A stretch of DNA of 64,000 bases from Gordius sp. MW1. Taxonomy: Eukaryota; Nematomorpha; Gordioida; Gordea; Gordiidae. The DNA lies in contig OZ038531.1 in the NCBI GenBank assembly GCA_964036665.1, positions 6,138,168 to 6,202,167 of the forward strand. Reading direction: 5' to 3'. Numbering within the stretch: the stretch's first letter is position 1; every line of letters starts with the position of its first letter. This document shows, in pieces, positions 35,040 to 46,261 of the stretch. A model generated the notes under the pieces. That model was not told where the DNA came from and did no database searches. It worked only from the letters and a program-made list of their open reading frames with translations. The position numbers were made by a program, and so were the translations under genes.

Positions 35040-36160
35040 TTGTAACATATGGACAACCAATAAAATTAATATGATATTTAAAAGATTTGGATACAGCAAA
35101 TTATATATAAAAATCTAAAGCAGTTACAAAATAAATTAAAATTTTTGAGCTATCTTTTCAAAATCTTCCAAAGATGGAGATTTCAAATATATGGGTTGAA
35201 AAATTGTGGATATTGTATTACATGTTTTAATCAAAATATAATGTATAGTTGATATTCCTATCTTATGTGAATACCTTATTGATGGATAAGAATTTCCACA
35301 AGCCAAATATCTAAATTAAGATGTGTTAAAAAATTGATAATGCTTACCTGATAGTTATCATTAATTTTTCTTCAGGTAAAATGGAATAAGCATAATTTCT
35401 TCTCTGTGATTTTAACTTGCTAGTTATTTTATCTAATATATAATAAAAAGTGTCCTAAAAACTAATTAATTCATTATTATACCTTGCTCATCCTAAAATA
35501 ATTGAAGAATTTCATTGGACAGTTCACTTATTTAGGATAAGTAGTGTAATATTCACTTTCTTTTACCCTATTTACAATGATCTTATTGGCATTTTTTTCA
35601 TAGCATAATATAAGTATTTTAACGTTAAGTGTGAAACCATGTTATAAGCGAATCAAATCGCACGCATCATGAACAACGATCGCCTGCGAATTGCTTAAAC
35701 AATTTCGCGAACAAAATTCGCTTCGCTTTTTTTCGCTTAGCGTGTCATCACGAACGCGGGGAGAATAGTAATACATACGCGTGTCTCCTCCCCACATCAT
35801 CTCTCTCTCGTTACCGATTTTTCGGGCGGATCGGGTTTTAATTGCTATGTTAAATTAATGCATAAGAGGTGCCCCACCCCTCATCTCTATCTCCCTCGCT
35901 GTGTTAGAATATTAATATTAAAATTATCAATTTCAAATATTAACAAAATTAAGAAACAAACACTATTATTTAATAAATGTCGAGGGGGCGGACGTAGCTC
36001 CAAGATTGTTAGAGATTTTTGGAGTTTAATAAATAATCTAAACTTCCAGCTAGGAAAAAGTCTATAATTTTACTGTTAATTAAACAGTAAATACTCTTTA
36101 TGGAACCAATTTAGCGACTAAATGAATTCTCTATATTTTTTCCCCCGATAGTAAAGTAAT
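35040..36160. other. Repeat-derived stretch, no gene recognised
   Basis: 35,040-35,640 is AT-rich and unassigned. About 35,650-35,760 is enriched in TTCGCTTCGCT-like and GCGAA strings. From 35,764 the sequence rejoins family segments also present at 32,393. Confidence 0.4.
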
Positions 36161-36477
36161 TATTAATTGCTATGCATTTATGGGCTCGTTTTTTGTTGTC
36201 CGTCCGTTGTCCGTCTGTTGTCTGTCCACCAAGTTATGGCGCCAGCTTTGTGACTTGGAGGTCTAGAGTTCAATCCCAGGAGAGGACAAATTCTTTTTTA
36301 ATTTTTTTTTAAATTAAATTAATATTTTGTTCTTGTTAGTACCATTGATAATATGACTTTTTGACCGTCCGCTGGCTACTGACCGATGAAATATATTGAT
36401 TTTCTAAACATAAAACACAACTTTATTATTTCATTATCTATATAAATAACATAAAAACTTCTACCATTTTAATACCA

Positions 36478-36550
36478 GCAGGGTGTGAGTGGGTATAGCG
36501 CACGGCTTGTGTCCTCTAGGCTCGTGTTCAATCCCAGGAGAGACGAATTT
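36478..36550 (+). repeat. tRNA-like (A/B-box) segment in the composite repeat
   Basis: The string GTGAGTGGGTATAGCGCACG, followed about 30 bases later by GTGTTCAATCCCAGG, looks like a degenerate tRNA D-arm and T-arm. A second such string (TATGGCGCC, then GAGTTCAATCCCAGG) lies at about 36,235-36,280. Neither folds into a convincing cloverleaf by eye, so these look like tRNA-derived (SINE-like) pieces rather than tRNA genes. Confidence 0.35.
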
Positions 36551-37689
36551 TTTTTATTTTTTTTTAAATTAAATTAATATTTTGTTCTTGTTAATACCAT
36601 TGATAGAATATTTGACCGTCCGCTGGCTATTGACCAATGAAAAAATGACCATTGGCCAAATAAATTGAAATTTTGTTTTTTCGTTTTTGAATTGGGTATA
36701 TTAGGTTAACATTGATAATTACCCTATGCCCTTTCCTACAAGAGCCTACGCCTCTACTGATATGGGTCCCTGTGCCCCTACAAAAGCCTATGCCTCTACT
36801 GATGTGGGTTCGAATCCCGGCGAGGGCAAATTTTTTTATTTTTTAAATTAATATATTGTTCTTGTTAATACCATTTAACTTTTTAAATATTTGTATAAAT
36901 TAATGATTAACTAATAATTTTGCATTTAATACCCCCCTATGGGCATTCTCGCCCCTTCCCACCTTTCTCGCCCATAAATTGCATAGCAAATATGCTACGT
37001 TTATACGGAGTATAGATGAGTCGTCCCCCCTTCCTATCCCCTCCTCCCCTTCCCTTCCCCTCCTCCCCTTCCCCCCTCTTCTTCCCCTCCCCTTCCCTTC
37101 CCCTTCCCACGAGGGCCGAAGGCCCGAGTTTCTTACATTTTACCACTTACCCGATAATTTACATTTATGCAATTGCCATTTATAAGCAAAATCAGCGTAA
37201 ATAATAGTTTATATGCTCAAAATGTCGTGGTTACTTCTCACTTGCCATTTATCCGATTATTACTTATAGGATTTCGACTGTTTTAAACTTCTGATTTACA
37301 TATACAATCTGACTAAAAGACCTAAGGATTATTTTAGAGCCAAATAATTTTATGAAACGGGAATTAATGTCATAAAATTAATTAGGTTTTTTTGATTTGT
37401 TAACAATTTATAAAAGCCAGGTGGATCTGCCTTATCCATAGACTAAATAGACTGCTCATCCCCTTTGTAAAAGTGTTGCCCTTTTTACCGCCATTTTAAT
37501 AAGTGAATGATGAGATTGTTATACTGCTAGAGAATGGTGTGGCGGTTTAGACATTGGCGAGATAAAACTGACATGACACACACTTCGAACTTTTCAATGG
37601 TTTCAATCATCCATCCATCAACAATTCCTTCCGCAATATGAAAAACAACACCATATATTATCTTTATCGCTCATATATTATCTTTATCG

Positions 37690-38800
37690 ATAAATATAAT
37701 TATTCTTAATAAAAGTAAATAGTTAAAACAGAGAACTATTACATTGGTAACCCTTACTAAACATGAACACGCAACCTACTGATTTTTCAACTTCCAATGA
37801 GGAAATACCAATAAACACTTCTACTACTAGAGGTATCAAACAGAAATCAATAGTCCACATCAAAATCCCTGAGTTCCATTCTAGGAACATTGAGATTTGA
37901 ATAGCACAGGTCTATGCTATTATATATTCTCAACCAGGAGGATATCTTATCAGAAGGTAAAATATGCATATTTACTAGAATCTCTCCCCATAGAAGTGGC
38001 AGAGGAGGTCGCTGATCTCATCCTTAACATCGCAGAAGAGAATCCATATGATGCCTTGAGAATCCAAAAGCTCTTTAAGACTGTTGACTTAAACGACAAA
38101 TCCCCAAGTCAACTCTTACGACATTTAAAGTCCTTACTAGGAGAACACCAAATGAGCGATACACTTCGCAAGAACTTATGGGTAAACAAAATGCATAAAG
38201 AGATTATTGGAATTCTAACCTGTTTAGGGGAAGAAAAATCTCTATCAAGTTTAGCTGAAGTCGCTGACCGAATATATGAAATAATTTCACAAATTAATTA
38301 TATTACTACTATAGCTAAATCCACAGATAGTGACAAGGCAATACAGGATTTAACACAAAAAATTGGTAATTTAGAGCTACAGATAAACAATTTATCTCAA
38401 CGACCTTACCATGGAAGAGTACGAACAAGAAGTAATTCACGGAACAGGGCACAAAAGCACCCATACTGTTATTATCATTCCAAATTCCAGGACAAGGCTC
38501 GCAAATGCTTAAAGCCCTGTGCCTTCAGTGATGACAATCAAAAAAACTAACAGGCCGGGTGGTTCAGACGACGGCTACTGATGGCATGAAGTCAAACAGT
38601 CGTCTACTCTACATTATTGACCAAACGTCGAAACAAAAATTTCTCATCGACACCGGAGCCGAAGTCAGTTTATTCTTAATAAAAGTTGATAAAATAGAGA
38701 ACTATTACAATGGTAATCACATATACCCTCTATTAACATATGAAATTTATTATATATTTTTAGATTCTACGACTGAAATTGTAATATATAATTAAAACAA
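37690..38800 (+). pseudogene. Gypsy-type gag-protease fragment with LTR tails
   Basis: A start codon at 37,763 opens a gag frame broken by a TGA near 37,897. Reading continues to 38,550 with LLESLPIEVAEEVADLIL, SPSQLLRHLKSLLG and LRKNLWVNKMHKE, typical of Ty3/Gypsy gag proteins of invertebrates. A Cys/His-containing tail follows (CYYHSKFQDKARKC). A protease start is in the next frame (LIDTGAEVS near 38,650). At about 38,669 coding stops abruptly in TTATTCTTAATAAAAGT and GAGAACTATTACA, the same string that precedes gag at 37,696-37,750, evidently the LTR tail. So pol is deleted and protease is fused to LTR sequence. Confidence 0.75.
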
Positions 38801-39184
38801 AATATTCTTAATTAATAACATATCGTTAGTCATGATTTAACGATAAAAAGACTAAGAAATTGTCAATAAAAAACACTAATTTAATGAAATTAAGTAACTT
38901 TAGTTTTAGCGCCACCTTTACTTCGTTGAATATTATAATATAAATTCATGTATTATTTTATTTCAAAAATATAACCTAATTAATAGAAGATTGTAAATAA
39001 TCACATAGAAAATATATTATTGCCCTATGAATTTTTAATTTTAAAGTTTGATTGCGAATTGCTATGAAATAAAATTTTAAGGTATTAACGTATAATAAAT
39101 ACCTCTCTTTTTGATGATTTGTCTCAACATATATTGGAGCAAGATAATTTATCTCATTTTTATGTATTAACAATTATATTAAGC

Positions 39185-39850
39185 ATAGACAAATTCTACC
39201 AAAAAAATACCATCCCACCGGATATTCTTCAAATAGCCATTTCATCTAAAGATAATGCTACATATACAGGTGATTTGGATTTCAAAATACATTTCAAGAA
39301 CCCTAAAAAATATTATCAAGTCATTATAGGATTTACCAGGATTAACATTGAGACAAATGGTCCACCTTCTTAATGATGATTCTGAAGGGAGGCAAATAAT
39401 ATTTCTAAGGTGCCTGTATGCACTTGCTGAATAATAGAGCAATGTGAGGGCTAATTGTTTGAGTGGTTGGGTAAATTGGACTTTCTTGGGATTGTTAATG
39501 CCTCCAGCCTTCATATGAGTATCGACGAGTAATAGGGAGTCCTTTTAAAAATAATTTGAAATTATCTTGTCCTCATCTCCATTGAAAAAATTGCTTTTTT
39601 TAATTCTGATATAAGATCCTTGAGCTTTAAAATCCTATTTCTAAACATCTGATTGGAAATTCTTTGTCGTTTACTAGTGCAGTCATTGCTTTTTTCCTAG
39701 GAAAAGTATTGTCCTTATCAAGGTTGTTTAAGGGCAGTTTTGAGAGTTTTTTCTTTTTGTGGATAATTGATTTGTTAAATCTTTCAGTGGATTGGCTAAA
39801 GAATTGTTAGTCCTCCTTGTAGGTGCAGGTTTCTAAAATTGTACAATTAT
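39185..39850 (-). pseudogene. P-element/THAP9-type transposase fragment
   Basis: On the minus strand a coiled-coil-like KLKDLISELKKS-type stretch near 39,610 is followed at 39,514-39,242 by QLALTLLYYSASAYRHLRN and LPSESSLRRW, then VNPGKSYND. After a frame change near 39,240 a DEMAI box appears, the position of the first catalytic aspartate of the RNase H-like domain in P/THAP9 transposases. The N-terminal THAP finger and the remaining catalytic domain were not found. Stops and frameshifts are frequent. Confidence 0.7.
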
Positions 39851-40935
39851 AATAATTGATTTAATAATACTTTTTGAGATGCTCTGGTAAATTAAAAATT
39901 GTAGGTATTGCACCTTCTCTAAGTTGCTTATGCACAATAAGCCATTATTTTATTTGAGTTATTCCTATTATATTTAAAATCATTGAACACCTCACATCAT
40001 GATGTCACAATCACAATAACACTTAATATTATTTGTAATAATTAATTAATAAGCAAGATTTAATTCATATAATATGAAATAGGAATGTAATAAATAATCA
40101 AATATATAAAACATATAAGGTTAAAAATAAATATATATTTCATCCAATATTATAAAAAAATAGGTTAAAACATAGAAATTAACAATTAACTGACATGAAT
40201 TTTCACTTAAAAAAATGGCGCAATTTTTGACACACAAATTTTTAATGAATGCCACTTCGATGAGCAGTCTATTAGTCTATGGCCTTATCTAAACCAGTTA
40301 GAAATATACCTTATAGTTCTATATAAAACCCAACATAATTTTTTTTATAAGTCTGTGTTTTAATATTCATTCTATTTATTTATCTAATTACCTTTTTATT
40401 CAATCGCTTTGTCATTTACGCAATTTTATGCCTTCATTTATTTGGTTTTCCCTTTTGTTCTTAGGTAATCAACAATTCCTCTCTCTACATAACGACATAC
40501 ACCGATTGCTTCAATAGACGTTGTGCAGAAGTTTTTATAATTTTTATCAACCCTAACATCCAATTAAGTATTTTTTATGATATACATTTAACGTGCTGCT
40601 TTCCTCTTATCTCCAAAGTTAAAACCTATTAATTTCTATATCCATTACAATTTTATGATTAGATATGTGCTTAGCTGGGTTCCATAAAATAAAATTTGAA
40701 CCTTGTTTCCACTTATTTGCTTTTTTATTCTACTTGCCATACCACTTTTATTGTGTTAAGACAACGCTTCAAAAGGTAAAGCTATCTAGTTATAAGGTTA
40801 TAATCCCACTCAATATATGGCCGGTCAACATCTTTGCCCATGGTCCTTCCTGACATGTAATTTTAAGTTTTAGCCCAAATGATGGCTAAACTGAGATTAT
40901 GATGTTTATGCATCCTTAGTAAGACACACGGTATA

Positions 40936-43900
40936 TATAGAATATCCGGTTTATTAGGTAACATATAAGAAACAAAACAAAAGGTGACTGATGGTAATTA
41001 CAATAACACGTTTAAATAGACATTCAATTTACAATCAATTAACAATCAATTAACATTACATTTCAATTCAAACGCGCAAGGTCAAGATAGTATTTGCATA
41101 TATTACATTACTCCCCCTTTTAAAGTTGCCCTACATCGTATCGATCAGGTGGTTTGGATACCCTTTTGTGCTCTAGAATTTTTCGCTCGGACACCGCACC
41201 TTGGTCAATCGTTATTCTTTCCCGTAACTGATCTCCGTGTTTCCTTCTTGTATTTCCGTCTATATTAACGTCATACGTAGTCGAACTTGTTCGTGCTTCT
41301 ACAAGTCCTTCCCTCCATCCCGGACTTGTGTCATTATGTAACCACACCTGCTGCTCGGGTTTGAAGAATCTTTCTTGTGTCCATCGGTTTTTATAGTACT
41401 TTTGTTTCCAGATCGATTCTACAACCTTGTCGCGAGTCGCTCTTCTGAGCTGGTCTAGCGTAGTACGAATCCTGCGATTGAACATCGCCTCAGCCGGGCT
41501 AATACCTGTAGTCACGTTTTGATTACTACGCATGCTCATTAATACTTGTAGTAAGTTTAACGAGTCATTAACCCCCGACTTTTTATTCGCATAGAACTTA
41601 CTTTTAATAGTTCTAATATATCTCTCGGCTAAACCAATAGTTTTGGGGTGGTAGGGCGGTCCCGTAAATTGAACTATGCCATTGTTTTTACAAAAAATTT
41701 TAAATTCCGTAGATTTAAATTGCGGACCATTGTCACTGACAATATATCTAGGCAACCCAAAACGCGCAAATATTGTCCTTAAATTTTGGATAATTTTTGT
41801 TGAGTTTATCTCGCCCAGCACCATTACTTCGGGCCATTTTGTAAAAGCATCAATGCAAACCCAATACTTCTTATTAATGGGTCCCGCTAGATCTATGTGA
41901 ACCCGTTCCTAAGGCTTGTTAGGAACGTTCCAAGCGTATAGGGGTACCTCTTTAATGTTTGGTCGTTCTTCTTGGCAATGTTTACAAGTAGTAACGTATT
42001 TTTCTATGTCTACGTCAATATTATTCCAGTACACATAGTATCTCCCTAATGACTTCATAGCCATGATTCCCGGATGACCATCATGTAAAATTTTAAGGAT
42101 ATCTGGCCTTAATTTTTCCGGTATTATAAGTCGATCTTTATAAAATAAAAGATTATTTTCGAAAGAAATGTAATTTCTTAATTGCAGATATTTTCGTACG
42201 TTATCGTTATTTGAAGAGCCTTGCCATCTATTTTTAAATTGCTCTATAACTTCTTTTAGTACATTATCTTTTATTGTTTCCTCTACAATATTTTTTGTAT
42301 TCAAAGTCAAGTCATCGATTAATTGTAATTTAATTCTTCGTATATCATTATCGATGTTTAAATTATGAGGTGAATCCTTTGGGCATAACCGAGAAAGTCC
42401 ATCAGCACACTGATTAGATTTCCCTGGGATGCATTTTATATCATAATCATAATGAAGTAATTTAATTGCCCATCTTATTAACCTATTATTGGTTATTTTA
42501 CTAAGATCCCGGGTTGTCCCAAAAATATTTATAAGAGGGTGGTGATCTGTCTGAATTGTGAATTTACGACCATAAATATACTGATGAAATTTATTTATCG
42601 CATAAATTGCTGCCGATGCCTCTCTGTCGATGACAGAGTAATTTTTCTCAGCGGGATTTAGGGAACGAGAGGCGTAGGCAATAGGTTTTTTTTGGCCTGA
42701 GGAAAACTTATGCGCTATAACTGCTCCTAGACCTAAATCTGACGCGTCGATTGAAATTATGATAGGCAATTCTTTTTGATATGGCACTATAGTTTTTCTG
42801 TTAGAAATTATAGTTTTAACTTTTTTAAAAGTTAATTTTTCTAAGTCGCCTTATACCCATTTTGTATTTATGGAAGTTAATTTGTATAAAGGAGCGCAAT
42901 TTATCTGAAGTTTGGGGATAAAAGTTTCTAAATAGTTTACCAACCCAAGGAAAGAACGAAGTTCCTTTTTGTTTTCTGGTGTTTTAAAACTTTTAATCTT
43001 TAGAACCTTATCCTCACTCGCTGTTATACCTTCACTATTAATAATATGTCCTAAGTATTTGACAGACTTTTTAAATAGTTGCATTTTTGTTTGAGATGTT
43101 GTTAACCAACAGTTTGAAAATGATTTAATACTGTTACTAATTTGTATAAGTGATCCTTTTCGTTTTTACCGCTAATTATAACATCGTCCATAAAGACGCT
43201 CACCCCGGGTATGTTATTAACCAATTGTCTCATAAACCTATAAAGATAATCGGCGCTGTTGTAAGCCCAAACGGTAATCTCTTATAACGAAAATATCCTA
43301 TATGCGTTGATATGTTAAATATTTCCTTGATTTCTCATCAAGTTCAAGCTGTAAAAAGGCATCCTTGAGATCAATGATAGAAAAATTTTTACCTCCGGCT
43401 ATTCTTTCGGCCACGTCACTGAAAGTCGGTAAAATATCCTGATCTTTAGCCAAGTGTTGATTTATGGTTAAACGAAAATCACCACATATACGCACCTGCC
43501 CTGTTTTCTTCTTAACATTTACCGTTGGCGTAGCCTATTTAATCGGCGTTAAAGTAGGATTAACTTTTTCAATGACGTCTTCGTTAAGTAGCCGTTGTAG
43601 TTCATCTTCTACAGCTTGTCGTAGTGGAAACGGTACTCTTCTTGCTGCAAACATTTTTGGCATCGCGTTATCATTGATTTCGAGCGTCACTTTGAAATCT
43701 TTTACTTTTCCTAATTTTTCGCAAAAAACGTGGGGAAATTGTTTTATAATTGCATGTACATTTGAAGGTATTTCAATAATAGAATTTAGACAAACCAACT
43801 TTGGTAAAGTTAAGTTAAATTTTGAGATAAATGGCATACCGAATATTGCTGAACCTTTACCTTTGATGACATAAATATCTAAATACTTTGTCACACCACC

Positions 43901-45122
43901 AACGTCCACCTTCACTTTGGTTTTACCAAGTGTTGAAATAGCCGTTCTACCATAGCCGTATATCTTCGGAGCTTGGTAAAGTTTAGGCTTGCCGATTCGA
44001 GACCACGTTATTTCATCAATGACGCTACATGCCGCACCCGTATCGAATGTCATTTCATAGGGCACATCGTTAATTCGTACGTTGATGTGAGCTTTGGTGT
44101 GCTGATCGAAGTCGTGGTCGATGGCTGATAACGTATTCATCACCGTTCTACAATTCTTTGCTAAATGGTTTGGTTTCCCACACCGATAATATTTAGGGGG
44201 TGGCTTTTTCCTAAGTGTGCTAAATTTAGGAAAATGTACATCTCTATTGTTGAAGTAATTAAACGACTGCTTAACCTTGTTTACTTCAACAGCCCCCGAT
44301 GTTTTGTGTTCTACCGAATCTAACGCCAATGCTAGATTAACTGTTTCTTCGAAACTTATGTTACCACTCGGATACTTAGCTCTTAACTCAATGTTAAGCC
44401 TTGGTAAGTTACATCCTAGGACAAATATATCCTTTAATACCTCGTCTAGGTTATTTTCAAATTTACAGTTTTTTAAAAGAAATTTCAAACGAATACTAAA
44501 TTCAATAATACTTTCGTTATTTCTAATTGCCTTATAAAATTGTTCTCTATGAAGATAAATAGAAAACTTATTGGCGAATATACTCCTAAGGGCATTAATT
44601 ATCTCATCATTAGTCTTGTCTACTAATTTTGGATATAAAAAGTCCCTTAATTTTGTTAAAGTGTTAAAGCCTACGTAAGTGAGTCAAAATGTTTTTCGCC
44701 TTTCTCCCGTGATGTCTCTCAACTTGAATAAGAGCTCGATATTAAATAAATAGTCATCAATAGAATTACTTGAATCATAAAGAATTGAATCCTTCAATTC
44801 CTTTAAATAATCGCAAGAAAAATTTGTCTCCGGTTTGATGGCCATCTGAAAATAATATGGATAATAAATTCTTTAAGTTGAGCGAGGTAGGGAGCGTCTT
44901 CTAAACGAGGTTGAGTTTAAGGTCCAAGGGTTCTAAGGTCTCGTCGCCATTATAGAATATCCGGTTTATTAGGTAACATATAAGAAACAAAACAAAAGGT
45001 GACTGATGGTAATTACAATAACACGTTTAAATAGACATTCAATTTACAACCAATTAACAATCAATTAACATTACATTTCAATTCAGACGCTCAAGGTCAA
45101 GATAGTATTTGCATACATTACA
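40936..45122 (-). mobile_element. Ty3/Gypsy LTR retrotransposon (Mag/K02A2.6-like)
   Basis: LTRs of 172 bp lie at 40,936-41,107 and 44,951-45,122 and differ at 4 positions by my alignment. The 5-bp duplication GTATA lies at 40,931-40,935 and 45,123-45,127. On the minus strand the LTR begins TGTAAT and ends TCTATA. The primer-binding-type string TGGCGACGAGACC follows the 5' LTR (about 44,937-44,949). A purine tract AAAAGGGGGAG precedes the 3' LTR (about 41,110-41,122). Unit 1 lacks the element near 16,390. Confidence 0.95.
41120..44845 (-). pseudogene. Gypsy gag-pol polyprotein, one long frame with scattered breaks
   Basis: The ATG is at 44,843-44,845. Order: gag; a CCHC-type knuckle (RCGKPNHLAKNC) whose first Cys reads Tyr; protease FDTGAACSVID; reverse transcriptase with ARRVPFPLR, DLKDAFLQLELDE, LPFGLTTAP and VFMDD; connection; RNase H (ISIDASDLGLGAV, TDHHPL); integrase with an HHCC finger (H..H...CKHC), HIDLAGP, SDNGPQF and GLAERYI, the D,D,E triad. 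Breaks: a TGA in gag near 44,687, a TAG at 43,535-43,537, frameshifts around 43,210-43,310 and 42,790-43,110, and a TAG at 41,909-41,911 where the family usually has Trp. The copy is therefore defective. Confidence 0.9.
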
Positions 45123-45127
45123 GTATA

Positions 45128-46260
45128 CTTTCATAAAATTTATAGGGGCGTCCTATATCCTTTAACATTTTTAAATCTAAGATTTTTTACAAATGCCTCT
45201 TTATCAAATATGTGATATTGCGCAGCCTCTGCTGTTGATTTTTCTGGCATAACAGAGGTAATTTATTTTCATAGTATATAATTCAAATTTGTATCGTTTT
45301 CTTATATATATTTCTAAATTACTATTTTATTAAGATTACTGTATACTTTATAAAAACAAATCAAAATAATAAATTCACATAATACATCACTTTATTAAAT
45401 TTTGAACAATTTAGATTTATCAGAGTTATAGAAAGAAAATATTATAATAAAATTATATAAATTTTGGTAGATTCACATCTAGCAACTATTTGAAAGATGA
45501 CAAAAGCAACTCCATGTAGATGGTAATAAAGGCATAGAAAATTAGTAATTCGCGGACGTGCGTTTATTTAAGGAAATAAGTTTTAGGATAATACATAAAC
45601 ATACAATATAGGTCTACGCATAGTAGAATAATGAGATTATATTGTGACATCGACATAAGGTGGTATATTAATTGCTATGCAATTTTTTTAATAATTTTTA
45701 AAAATATATATTTAATGAAGATGAAAGGAATAAATAAAAAACATTCAAAATACTGCTAAAACTAGAGTTGTTAAATTGCTAACTTGCTTCAAACTCCAAA
45801 CACGAGCACGCACAATGACTTGCTTAATATGCGCGTTAGCACAATATGTGCTCGCTGTTCGATGCACTAGGCAGAACAGTAGCATATAAAAATGCTCGAG
45901 GGCCGAGCAGAAACTCGAGCAGATTGTAACTGTTTAAGCAAGTTAGCAATTTAACAACTTTAGCTAAAACGTATTGAATTGGTGAATAGGCGTAGAGCCA
46001 TGGATCGTTGAATTTTATAATATTTATAACGATTTTCTGCTAAGTAAAAAAATTCTTTGGGGTTATGTGTGATTGAGGTATTGAATATTAATATTTGTTT
46101 AAGAAATTAGCGATCACGGGCAAAATTATAATAGGCCTTGGCACTTTGTTAAGTCATTTATATTTTTCCACTTTTCTCCTTTCCGTGGAAGAGATAGCCA
46201 GGGGAACTCTAAAATTAAAAATTAAATTTACAATAACTTTGGGTTATTTACCGTGTTTTG
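45128..46260. other. GPCR 3' flank of unit 2 with small insertions
   Basis: Collinear with about 16,400-17,220 of unit 1. In unit 1 a 132-codon minus frame covers 16,758-17,156, but the homologous stretch here has stops and frame changes. It therefore looks like 3' non-coding sequence rather than a conserved exon. An AATTGCTATGCAATTTTTTT string at about 45,669 marks a repeat-family stub. Confidence 0.45.
45763..45962. mobile_element. 200-bp miniature hAT
   Basis: The exact 8-bp duplication GCTAAAAC lies at 45,755-45,762 and 45,963-45,970. The inverted ends are TAGAGTTGTTAAATTGCTAA and TAAAGTTGTTAAATTGCTAA (right end reverse-complemented), extending to AACTTGCTT. The centre holds GCTCG-rich strings. 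Absent from unit 1. Confidence 0.92.
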
Positions 46261-46261
46261 T

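Larger units (their letters stand above)
32232..37131 (+). mobile_element. Composite of ATTGCATAGCAAT-family repeats
   Basis: The block starts AATTGCCATGCAATTTATGG at 32,232 and ends with the CGAGGGCCGAAGGCCCGAG hairpin at about 37,131. Additional family starts lie at 32,483 and 36,164, so several copies are stacked or rearranged. It contains repeats of GGTGCCCCACCCCTCATCTC (32,360 and 35,865), CATACGCGTGTCTCCTCCCC (32,405 and 35,775) and GTCTTGCACCGAATG (32,540-32,595), and the ~130-bp minisatellite (32,635-34,275). A MADF-type coding relic (34,390-35,030) is embedded. Unit 1 lacks the whole block between its 15,455 and 15,480 equivalents. Confidence 0.6.
37437..40281 (-). mobile_element. 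P-superfamily element relic, 2.8 kb
   Basis: The exact 8-bp duplication GCCTTATC lies at 37,429-37,436 and 40,282-40,289. Unit 1 shows the empty site near 15,755. Ends are CATAGACTAAATAGACTGCT and, reverse-complemented, CATAGACTAATAGACTGCTC. Eight-base duplications and ends starting CA suit P elements, and a P/THAP9-type transposase fragment lies on the minus strand. The left part carries an LTR-retrotransposon gag fragment in the plus direction, a later insertion. Confidence 0.8.

Noticed and set aside
36478-36550. Possible functional tRNA gene
   Set aside because: A- and B-box-like strings are present, but no convincing acceptor, anticodon and T stems can be paired by eye.
36937-37204. Short Gly/Arg/Lys-rich and Pro/Ser-rich frames
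   Set aside because: Translation of the C/T-rich tail of the hairpin-ended repeat.
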